In this document: positions 55,113 through 64,000 of the stretch, piece by piece
How positions within the stretch are numbered: position 1 is the stretch's first letter
Layout of the letters: every line of letters begins with the position of its first letter
Origin: Moniliella sp. 'wahieum'
Lineage: Eukaryota; Basidiomycota; Moniliellomycetes; Moniliellales; Moniliellaceae
Assembly: GCA_003971905.1 (NCBI GenBank)
Contig: RSEE01000062.1
Coordinates: 124,001-188,000, forward strand
DNA: 64,000 bases
Direction: 5' to 3'
Notes under the pieces: generated by a model
Seen by the model: the letters and a program-made list of their open reading frames with translations, nothing else
What the model was told of the DNA's origin: nothing
The model's database searches: none
Made by a program: the position numbers and the translations under genes

Positions 55113-55234
55113 CAACAGACAATTAATCGTACGCACCCCTCCCTCCCTTTCCCATTCGTTGTCTTGCGCTGTTGCTCTGGTCCCAGCGGTACCCCGCCGC
55201 GTCGCACGCACTCGTCGTACGTTTACTTTTACTG

Positions 55235-58200
55235 TTACTTTCTTCTTTCCCTTACTCTTCGTCGCCATGGGTGGAGGGTAATGCACTCGAACCCCGAAAA
55301 GGGATTGTTCGAGTCGGGTGTGAAGCGCGCATCGCCATCTGTGCCGGGTAACGAATCGCCAAGTGAGAAGGGAGGGGCTTTTCCCCTTGGGCGCCTGACG
55401 AACCCGCAGACCCGCCCGGTCCTACTCCTACCCCTACCCCCATTCCCAGTCCTAAGCTCGACCCGGACCCGAGGGCGGGGGCAGAAGCTAGCCCCGACCG
55501 GCCGACGTGCCCGACCCCACGGAACCAGGCATGGTATGCGGATGCGCCATGCGCGCTTGCGCTTGTGCTTCCAGCGCTGCAATCACCTCGGCTGGTGTGG
55601 GGGGGATAATGGGCGGTTGTCGGTTACGCAGTAACCCCCAGTTGATCGATGCGAACCATCGGTGTTCCTTGACTTCCGACGCACCCGTCACCGAACCCAG
55701 CCGACGCGTCTCATCTTTGATCAGGAGTTTCTTGATTAAACTTTTACCTGATTGGGAGAGTGCCGGGCTTACGTGGCCATGGCTCGTGCCGGATCCCACG
55801 CCAGAGCCCACATGGTCCGGGAAGATCACGTCGCGCTTGAGGACATTGGAAAAAGTCCCGTTGCGCGAAGATCCTTTGAATGGTGTCGTCGCATACACCA
55901 TTTCGTAAATCAAGATTCCTAGTGTCCACCAGTCCACGGCCGAGGTGTGGCCACACCCCTTGATCACCTCGGGCGCAATGTACTCCTCCGTACCGACAAA
56001 CGAGTTGGTACGTAAATCCCCAATGCACGAACGTGTATCCACAATTGGCACACTGTTCGGTGTAGCTTGCCGGATCACCGCAGGCTCGCCCCCACGCGTA
56101 CCGGCTCGCGCGGAAAGATCAAAGTCCGAAAGCATCACGTGGCCCGATTCGTGCAGCAGAATGTTTTCGGGCTTGAGGTCGCGGTAGATAAAGCCCATTA
56201 AGTGCAGGTACTCCAGTGCAGCAGTTACTTCTGCCGCGTAGAAAACGCGCATCGTCCTCGGCTAAACATTTGCCCGGAAGCGATTGCAGCGCACGGAAAA
56301 ATTCCCCTCCGACACAGTACTCCATACAGAGGTACAGGTACTCTTCCGATTGGAAACTGTGGTACAGCGTCACGATAAAGGGTGGTTGAGCGACGCGAGG
56401 ATCTCTTGCTCGGCCAAAACTCGCTTGATCTTGTTCCGCTTGATCATCTCCTTCTTGCTCAACACTGCAGCGCAAAATTCAACCATAGATGGAGATGGAA
56501 GATGAAGATGGAGATGGAAAGCAGAAGCATAAGAAGAGGGGTGAGTTAGCTCAACTCAATCAGTATACCAACCGGGGAACGGGAGGGACAACGCACCTTT
56601 CATCGCATACAACTTTTCCGACTTCTTCTCGCGCACGAGGTAAACCTTACCCACATCGCCTTTACCAAGCAACTTGATCTTATTGAACGACCCGGGGCCC
56701 ACCTCCGTCGCAGACACCTTGATTGACGAAGCCGAGTACGTCCGACGCCCTACGCCAGTTGGAAGCGCACTGGCCGGACGCGCTAGGCCCAACCCAGCAA
56801 CCGAGGTCGAACTCCCACCTGCAACACCTGACGAATGCACCCCATTCGGCCCTGATAACGGTAAGTACCCACCGACGACGCACGTGGATCTTCCCCCCCA
56901 ATGCGACGGCGACCGAGGAGTTGACCCCGTGCGGATCTGGCAAAATGCACAAGAGACAATCAGGTCAGATGCGGAGCCGGACACAGAGAGAGCAAGTGAC
57001 CAAGTAAACTAGTGAACTAGGACCCGGCGACAGGACACGCAGTAGCCACGTCGGTACACGTAACAGGGACAAGGACAAGGGCAAGGAACGAACCAAGAGA
57101 ACCTTTGCGCTTCGGACGGGATTTGAACGGATCAGTTTATCTTTAAACGCACGGTTGCGCCACGGACGCCAGCGTAGCACTAAACCCTCCCGACCGTTTC
57201 GTCTCGCCTGACCCGGACGCCGAGACAGTCGTCAATGGAGAACCGGCAGTCGCGGGTCTTGTCCCTGGACTCGCCGTCGCCGTCGCAGTTGCACTCGCCG
57301 TACCACCCGGTGAAGACCGAGGCGGGTGCGTGCCACCGTGGACTAAGTTGGCAAAGGATGAAATGGAGTGTTGCGCTTCAATGGCGGTGGGGCTGCACCT
57401 GCACCGGAATGGGTACCCGTGCGCGAACCGGATCGGGACACGCTGCGCAAAAACCCATTACCACTCTTCTTGTGCGGCTCAAAGTCTTGCGAACTGAAAC
57501 TCAGCGCATTCCCATTCATCGGCACGTTCGAGCCCGTAAACGTAGGCCAGCGTTGCAGTTCCGCACCGGTAGTGCTGTTGTCTGACGATCCCGGGGACCG
57601 CGCATCGGCATGCCAACTCGGTTGAGAGAGAGATTGGAACGGGCGCAACGGGCGGAAGCGAAGGGTGGGCAGGCGAGGTGGGAGATACAGACGGAGACAC
57701 GGGTCCCAGAACTTCAACTGTATCGTTATCCTCTCCATTGCTGGTATGGGTGAACTGTTCGCCGTGGCCACCGCGCTCGCCACGGGGCGGGGGAGAGCGG
57801 CCGTGCGCCTGCGCCTGTGGGTGGGACGGGGACGGGGACGGGGATGGGGACTGGGACATGGAAAGTGCAGCATTAAATATGCGCAGTTGCTCGTCGTGCT
57901 CGCTGGCTGGGACGGGCAAGTGAGGTGCCGAAGGAGACCGGAAGAGCGCGTGGGCGTCAGGCATGGACGTGGGCCGGCGCAGAGCGGTGCAGGACTAGCG
58001 GGGCTGGGCAGTAAAGTCCGATGGGGCCGGTTGGTCGGCGGAAGAGGGTGGGCTAGGCCGGTCCGAGAGCGTGCCAGAGCTAGAGCCGGCCGAGGAAGCT
58101 AGTGTCGAAGGAGGGGCCGAGGGGGGAAGAACTGCGACGCCCGTGTGGATCACGTGCGGCACGGGCACGGCCACGGGCGGGTTGGTTGGATGTCGCAGTG

Positions 58201-58419
58201 GCGGTTGGCTGGGTCAGCATCTGGGGCGGGATGGCGAGATGGGCGGGCGGAGGCACGCGGCGCGCAGAAACGGCAGCAGCAGGCGCGCGACGGGCCAGGC
58301 CCAGGACGGAACGCCATTTCTTGCTTGTGGGCGGCGCCGAGGTGGGCGGCGGGGAGGTGGGGAAGAGGGGAAGGACGAGGCGGTGGCGGGGACGGATACG
58401 GCGAGTGGGTACCCATCAT
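55235..58419 (-). CDS. AGC-family Ser/Thr kinase, flippase-kinase (Fpk1/Kin82/NRC-2) type
   Basis: Predicted protein kinase related to the yeast flippase kinases. The N-terminal third (ATG 58419, [17 protein letters not shown]) is Ser/Pro-rich and probably disordered. The kinase domain begins near 56700: [18 protein letters not shown] (Gly loop) and EKLYAMK (VAIK-type Lys), joined by an intron to [17 protein letters not shown]. Then come [34 protein letters not shown] (catalytic loop), LSDFDLS in place of DFG, as in this subfamily, [17 protein letters not shown] (activation segment) and [16 protein letters not shown] long insert between SDFDLS and the activation segment is also usual there. 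After the kinase domain, [12 protein letters not shown] near 55290 resembles the AGC hydrophobic motif; stop at 55235. Several shifts, mostly in the disordered parts. Confidence 0.85.
56465..56596 (-). other. Intron of the AGC kinase
   Basis: Donor GTGCGT at 56596, GCTAACTC branch motif, acceptor CTGCAG at 56465; joins YAMK to VLSKKEM in phase. Confidence 0.88.
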
Positions 58420-59603
58420 GGTGGGGGAGGGGGAGGAGCAGGAGCAGGAGGAGGTGCAGAGGAGGTGCAGAGGAGGTGCAGAGGAGGAGGAGGAGGGGCA
58501 AGTGCAAGTGCACGCACAGGAGACAGCGCAGAGGGAGGCGGTGGAGGAGGGGACGGGTGGGGCGGGGCGGGGCAAAGGGGTGGAAAGGAGGGCTATGGCG
58601 ACATGCAAGTGTGGCTGTCGGCGGGACGCAGCAGGAGCGAGCTGGGGCGTGCTGCGGTGTGCTGCGGTGCTCGGGGGGCTGGGGGGCTGGGGGGGCTGCT
58701 GCGCGAGCAGTGACCATCACCCCCCGCGCTGCTGCCCCCGTGCTGCCCGCTGCACTGCTGCACTGCCGCCCTGCGCCCTGTTGCCCGCGCCACCGCGCAG
58801 CGGCGCAGTGGGTGGTCGCACACGGCCGCTGGCGCCAGGCGGGTGGTCATGCAGGCGGGGGGGCAGTGCGTGCCGCGCCAGCACGCTCGGCCGACCCACA
58901 CTGCCCGCGGGCGAGCGGGCGCAGCGGGAGCTAGTGGGCGTTGCCACTCGCCTGCCCTGTCCCATGCCCCATGTCACATGTCACGCTGACTACTAGCTAC
59001 GCAACTCAGCGCTGAGTTCCCAGCTGGATGCGAGTGTGTGGGATGGGTGGTCGAGACGATGGGTGATCGGGGGGCCACACCGCCCACAGGCCAGCTGCCG
59101 CGGTTTGACAATGTGACATGCATGACACATGTGTGCCACCCCCGCGCCCCTCCGCCCACACCCACCACCCTCCATCACCCGTCCCGCCCAACTCAGACGC
59201 CGACTCGAGACCAGACCAAACCACACACAACGCTGGTGCGCCTATCACACCATCTGTTTCCGCCCGTGGTCCACATGCTGTTCACCTTGGACCATCGGAC
59301 TCTAACCGCGAGATGGGGACCACCGACAATCGGCTGATGGACCCCATATGCATCCTCGGGTGCGTTCTGTATTGACACTGGCAAAGAGAGGAGATATTAG
59401 GATTGCAGAAGAGATGGCTTTTTGTCTTCCGATAGCACATCATTGATGGTGTGCATATGGCTCACAAGAGAACCAACAGAAGCTCAGGCTCACCAGAAGA
59501 AGGCTATAGGCTTACCGCTCAGCGCTGAGTCCCCCTTGAACCTGCCACAGCACACTCAGCTCAGGCTGAGTCGGGATCGGTCCCCCGTACGCCCGCACGC
59601 CCC

Positions 59604-59622
59604 GCTTGAAGCTTGAAGCTTG
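59604..59622. repeat. GCTTGAA microrepeat (AAGCTT core)
   Basis: Nearly three 7-bp units. Confidence 0.88.
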
Positions 59623-59987
59623 GAGGTTGAAGCGTTCTCACGTGAGTTCATGCATCCTCAAGTCCATTATGACATCTTTTTCTCCGGGTCCCACCACTTG
59701 GACGAGGTGGTGGGATCTCCCGTCTCCTTTCCACGTCTGTCTTGGGTCACAATCCGCCCATCCACCTCGCGAGGGTGGACCGGGGGCGGGGAGAAGGATT
59801 AGCGCTGAGCCTTGTACCATCTGTCCTTGTATCGTGGGTCTTGTACCCTCCCTGGAGCTTCGGTAGTCGCTAGTCAGTACTCAGTAGTCGCATGCTCCAC
59901 TGTCACATGCATGTCACATGCATACCCGTCCGGCGTCACCGCGTCACCCGTCACCCGTCCCAACAGACAACGGCAACAGGTCACCGG

Positions 59988-60006
59988 TAAGATCTAAGAT
60001 CTAAGA
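59988..60006. repeat. TAAGATC microrepeat (AGATCT core), 7-bp period
   Basis: Nearly three units of palindrome AGATCT plus A. Confidence 0.9.
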
Positions 60007-61650
60007 TGGGACCAACTGATTGGTCATCGATCGCTCATCGATCACTATCAATATCTATCTCAGTATCACAAGAGGCGCTAGTGATTAAGATTCGACGCTT
60101 CGAGGATCGGTGATCGAGCGGATCGATGATGTGGATGAGGCTTGCAGCTTAGACGCGCTACGAGCAAGGGACGGGCCGGCAGGCGGGCACTAGGGCACAC
60201 TTGGGCACACTTGGGCGCGAGGCGCGCGGCCGGTGGAGCGTGAAAGCTTGCGCATCGAAATGAATATTGAAGCAGTTAAAATTGCAACATTGTAGTGAAG
60301 CTCTTTTGAAGCTTGAATGGGGTGCAGGGACGCAGCGCATGGAATCGTTCCCTCTACCCCCATCGACCGTCTGTACTCAGGACATCAGCACCATTAGTAC
60401 TGGGACTCAGTACAGCCGTACAACCGCGCGCTTTCCCTATGCTCTGTTCCATTCGCCCGCTCACGTTGATCCATCGAGGTATCCTATTAAGTACTCTGCA
60501 ATGAGAGAGATTGAGGCGATCGCCGGCGACGCCTGTGTTGTGGTTTTTGTTCTTGGCCGCGCAGCAATAGGTTAGGGCAACAGGAGTTAACTGGGAAAAT
60601 GATTTTACGCTCTCGCATACGATAGATTGAACTTTCCTTCCCCCTTGCGCCCTCTCCGTCTCCACCTCCTTCGTCATCTTCATCTTCATCTTCATCTCTA
60701 TCGTACTTCGTCTCTCCTTTCTCCTTATGTGTCTCCTTCTTTTCCCCTTCCAGTGTGCTGGAAGACTCGTAGCCCTCACTGCTTCTTTCTATTTTTTGCC
60801 TTGATGGATGGCACCTCACTATATCCATCTAGTTCTGCTCTTCATGGAAGGCGCCTCGTTCATGGGGATACACGCAGCGTATATATCTGCCTCTCTTCGG
60901 AGACCTATATCCACCTACCCTCTTCAAGTACCTCACCTCGTCCTTGCCAGTGAATCAGCCTCCCCAGCTCCAGTTTGGAACCCGTTTTCATCATAGCCAC
61001 TTGATCATGCCGCGCTTACGATGCAGGATCGCTGCTTTCACCGACAAGGTATGGGTTCCTTCTCGTGGTCGAACTAACAACCCCGCCCCCTGGTTTTCCC
61101 GATCCATCTCCCCATCTCCCCATCCCTCGACCCATCTCCCGACCCATCTCCCCTCCCGCATTTACATCTACCGCTACTGACCAGAGCGAGGGCGGCGAAG
61201 GATTTGTTACTGCATGCGCCAGAGCGTGGACTGCGAGTCGACGGCGTGGAACTTGGGCGGGGCTCGGATCGGTTGGACGGCGGAGCGGAGGGACAAGGAC
61301 GCACCGAGCACCCAGAACCCAAGGGCAAAACGAGGGTCCAGGGGAGAAAAGGGAAACGGCGGGGAAGGGTAGAGAAAACGAGAAAGAGAAAGAGAGGAAG
61401 ACAAAGGGAAAGAGCAAGAGGGGGGTGGTACGAAAGGAAATAAGAAATAAGAAATCAAAGGTCAGATAACGGAGTGCCTGGTCAGCTAGCTGGGGTGGAA
61501 AGAGGGGTGAGGTAGGAGGTAGGGGGAGGGAGGCGAAGGCTGAAGGCTCAAGCGGGCACACGTCCAAGCACAAGCACAGCACAAGCACAAGCACGAGCAC
61601 GAGCACGAGCGCAACTGCCGGCCGGCCCGCCTGCCGGAACAAGAAACGTA

Positions 61651-62072
61651 CCCGTTGTCCTCGATACGTGTTTGTCAAGCTGCGATCGCGGCTCATCATC
61701 ATGTCGATCCAGTGTCATGCTTGATCCGGGCGTTCTGGAAAACGAACGGACGAACAAACGAAAGAAAAGATAAATGGACCAAAGGGAAAACGACAAAAGG
61801 AAAAGGACAGAAGCCAGACATAGCAAGAGAAACGAAAGCAGCATAGGAGGGACAAAACGAGTTAACATGACCGGTCCCGAACCCATCGCATAGGCTTTCT
61901 TTGTTTCTTTGTTTCTTTGCTTTTCTCTCCTCTCCCTTTTTGGGTGGAGGGGGGAGGGGACGTACCTTGCCCTCGTTGGCAAAACGGGATCCTGGTACTG
62001 CGTTGCCCCCAGAGACCATAGAAGCCAAGAATGATGCCACAGGGTAACACGCGCGTCCCAGGGAACCGGCAT
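61651..62072 (-). CDS. Complex I subunit NDUFA1/MWFE-like, small split gene (frameshifted reading)
   Basis: Small single-pass subunit of mitochondrial NADH:ubiquinone oxidoreductase. ATG 62072 opens MPVPWDAR, the usual start in fungi and plants. A membrane segment CGIILGFYGLWG follows in a shifted frame, then GNAVPGSRFANEGK at the exon end. A 231-nt intron separates this from NARIKHDTW, then IDMMMSRDRSLTNTYRGQR, which keeps the family's MM-RDR-LT--RGQ motif. A second donor GTACGT at 61651 implies at least one more exon toward 61490 that I could not fix. Two or three one-base shifts lie within about 65 codons. Too short and too split to appear as a long open frame, but the motif order is distinctive. 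Confidence 0.75.
61735..61965 (-). other. Intron of the NDUFA1-like gene
   Basis: Donor GTACGT at 61965, acceptor TTCCAG at 61735. It joins RFANEGK to NARIKHD in phase. Confidence 0.8.
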
Positions 62073-62951
62073 GGTGCGGACAGCAAACCGGAGGCTGGGT
62101 CGTGGCGGGTCGACACGTTCGTCCACCCGACCACCCCCGACTTGCCTGCCTCGACGGGCGACAGCGACCAGTAACTAATAAAGCGGTCCGTCGTGGTGCG
62201 TTGGTACATGATCGATGATCGATGATCATCGATCGGGCAGCCAGGATCGAGATTACTAACGCCGCGCAATCGGTTGTACGCGCTGAACCTTCAGTTGAAG
62301 CGTGAAATATTGAACTTCAACTCTGTTTCGATTTTCATTCTGCTGCAAGTGGGACCGGATCTCCTCAGCCAATTCCCCTGCTTCCCTCAACGGCGTTGGC
62401 GCTACCAAGCAACACACGCCGCATCAACGGGTCGGTTTAGGCCTTGGGAGCAGGGGTTCTTTGTCCCAGCCATAAGAGCTTAAGCTCTTTCAATGATATG
62501 GTTAGCGACATAGAGATTTACTACTTGACATTTGCAACGTGCACAACTTGAGAAGCTTGTAGCTCAAAGGGATTCAATCAACTGGGGTTATATTTCTTGG
62601 GAGATCGAATGATTGGCCATTCGATTAGCCCAGCATCATGAATCATGATGCGATTGGGATCATGGAAACGAACTCCGTTCCGAAAGGAACCTCCCTTTAT
62701 TTCGTCCACCCTGAAAGGACCATGAGGGTTGGCAGCCAGCAGAACAAGAAGAAGATGTATGTTTTGTGAAACAGAAACAGAAAACAGGGGCTGAGGGTGG
62801 GTGGAGGGAAGAGTAAGAAAGAGAAGAGTGCCAGCGAGCACCCCATGGTCGTTAAGCTAGCTAGCTCATTGCTCCGGGTAGTAAAGCAAAAAAGAACCAC
62901 GTATACCCCAGGCATCATATGTGATGCATCACAGGTATTCCGCCTCGGCAG
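62073..62951. other. Intergenic stretch
   Basis: No gene recognised. ATCGATG/ATGATCG microrepeats lie at 62209-62236, on the upstream side of the NDUFA1-like gene. Confidence 0.5.
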
Positions 62952-64000
62952 TCAGCTCGCTGAGTTTGGTATCGGTCCGCATGTGCCCGTACTCGCTCTC
63001 TGGCGGAGCATACGAGTCGGGAGGGAGACGGGTCGAGCGGATGGAGCAGGAGAAGTGGACAAGTACTGCGACAGTTGCTTGGCCTGAGCTTCGTTCTCGA
63101 ACGCTTCAGGGGCGTAGTGGATCGGGATACCAGCACCCGGCGGGGCCGAAAAGACCTTTTTAGTTACCTTGAGCATTTTTTGTCCTAGCCCTTTAGGTCC
63201 GTCGGATCGACTGCCAATCGTCGACGCATAGTCCGGTGGCAACCCGCGCTCACGAAGGTTCTTCCGATCGTCACGACGTTGTTGTTGCAGGTACAAAGGC
63301 ACATGCGATAAACGCGGACCTTGGCTCGCCGCCTCACCAAAGTACCACACGAACCGTGACACGTCCTTCGACCACACCCCATCTTCCCGTCGCATCGTCA
63401 CGCTCACCATCACTGACGAGCACACAACATCTGGCGCCTCCGCGTTGGCCAGGTCCACCACAACGGGTACAGTCACCTTGGCCAACATCTGCTCCGGCAC
63501 GTACTTGTACCGCGTGTCAGCGGTAAACGTCTCGGCAGGCACACCCGTACGCTGGTTCATGTGCGCAGGGTTGATGATCACTTGCATGTCATTGTCCATC
63601 ACGATATGCGCACACTCGCGCCGCAGCTCCAGCTGCTCCCAAGGATCGACAAGGTACCCAAACCACAAACCACGCCACATCGCAACAGACCACAGACGCG
63701 CAACGGTCAGCATTCCTCCGTCCGTAGCACACACCAATAAAGCAAAAGAAAATAAAAAGGGGAAAAAAAGAAAAACCCTGCAAAACAACCAATGTACAGA
63801 CACCCCCCGTCGCCACCTCGGTCGCGCGCCGGGGGAAAGTCTATACTATACCCACAACACCAACCCCAACCCCAAGGGGAAGCAGCGACCAAGTGGCAAA
63901 CGTACCTCGAACGCGACACGGTCGCCCGTAGAGTTCTTGAGCATGCGGCAGCGGCAGGGACTGTTGGTGGTGGACCACGCTGTCGCTTCCCCTCCCTGGG
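62952..64000 (-). CDS. Unrecognised protein, 5' end beyond the right edge
   Basis: No family assigned. At the edge an exon reads AWSTTNSPCRCRMLKNSTGD followed by RVAFE and a GTACGT donor at 63905. The main exon ends at 62952 and includes LELRRECAHIVMDNDMQVII, TADTRYKYVPEQMLAKVTVP, APDVVCSSVMVSVTMRREDG and WSKDVSRFVWYFGEAASQGP, then a basic, probably disordered tail (YLQQQRRDDRKNLRERGLPP to SLPTRMLRQRASTGTCG). The middle looks like a beta-rich domain. The exact acceptor of the intron is unclear (candidates near 63635-63700). Hydrophobic residues at 63700-63800 most likely belong to the intron, not to a signal peptide. Confidence 0.6.

Larger units (their letters stand above)
52353..55234. other. 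2.9-kb intergenic stretch of low-complexity DNA
   Basis: No recognisable gene. Notable contents: adjacent hairpins at 53112-53154, four ATGCATC units at 53606-53633, a 12-bp AACCGCAACCAC repeat at 53890-53950, a G-rich tandem repeat at 54254-54312, a G/A-rich strand at 54340-54830, AAAGC repeats at 54873-54899 and a 19-base G run at 55094-55112. Confidence 0.55.
58420..61390. other. 3-kb intergenic stretch with microrepeats
   Basis: No recognisable gene. Holds ACATGTC (58970-58985), AAGCTTG (59604-59622), ACATGCATGTC (59901-59924) and AGATCTA (59988-60006) microrepeats, a CTTCAT run near 60672-60697 and a C/T-rich tract at 60620-60770. Confidence 0.5.

Noticed and set aside
54930..55286. Basic ORF starting [10 protein letters not shown] on the minus strand
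   Set aside because: It overlaps the kinase 3' end on the same strand in another frame and runs into the poly-G tract; no conserved domain.
57105..57200. tRNA-like sequence on the minus strand (TGGCGCAACCG and GTTCAAATCC resemble boxes A and B)
   Set aside because: T-stem and acceptor do not pair, and the region reads through as coding sequence of the kinase N-terminal part in neighbouring frames.
1..64000. CRISPR arrays, prokaryotic operons or prophage
   Set aside because: No regularly spaced direct repeats with unique spacers; introns, eukaryotic gene families and the tRNA intron show nuclear fungal DNA.
1..64000. Transposable elements
   Set aside because: No reverse transcriptase, integrase or transposase motifs and no long terminal or inverted repeats were recognised by eye; a library search could still find degraded copies.

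Overview
The window reads as nuclear DNA of a fungus, most likely a basidiomycete, possibly of the Ustilaginomycotina. Support: eukaryotic ribosomal protein eL20, COPI delta subunit, the GPI inositol acyltransferase GWT1, a flippase-kinase-like AGC kinase, a Kre9/Knh1-type GPI cell-wall protein, an Ato-type acetate transporter, short GT-AG introns (46-231 nt) with CTAAC/CTGAC branch sites, and a tRNA-Asp with a tiny intron. The clade is an inference; no rDNA or other marker is present.

Layout, left to right: a possible gene 5' end at the left edge (-); L-asparaginase with ankyrin repeats (-); COPI delta (+), divergent from it; eL20 (+); secreted GH128 glucanase (+); GWT1 (-); an unrecognised intact ORF (+); glutaredoxin (-); a smgGDS-like armadillo protein (+); secreted aspartic protease (-); about 5 kb without recognised genes but with an ~80-bp degenerate tandem array; PHAF1/UPF0183 (-); glutathionyl-hydroquinone reductase (-); a long low-complexity protein with an alpha/beta-hydrolase-like tail (-); Kre9/Knh1-like GPI protein (+); Stealth-family phosphotransferase (+); C2H2 zinc-finger protein (+); tRNA-Asp (+); a mitochondrial TPR-like protein (-); Ato acetate transporter (-); AGC kinase (-); the small complex I subunit NDUFA1/MWFE (-); and an unrecognised gene running off the right edge (-). 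There are no operons. Links are thematic: wall and secretory pathway (COPI, GWT1, GH128, Kre9-like, Stealth) and mitochondria/redox (NDUFA1, glutaredoxin, quinone reductase, TPR protein).

Two things dominate reading. First, almost every conserved gene, and even the tRNA acceptor stem, carries single-base insertions or deletions, often in short homopolymers. Reading continues with full conservation in another frame, so the indels look like consensus errors of a draft assembly rather than gene death; coordinates below span all frames of a gene. Second, intergenic DNA is rich in 7-bp-period microrepeats, each a 6-bp palindrome plus one base (AAGCTT+G, AACGTT+C, AGGCCT+T, ATGCAT+C, ATCGAT+C, ACATGT+C, AGATCT+A). 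Introns also favour an unusual 5' splice site, GT[A/G]CGT (15 of 18 that I could place).
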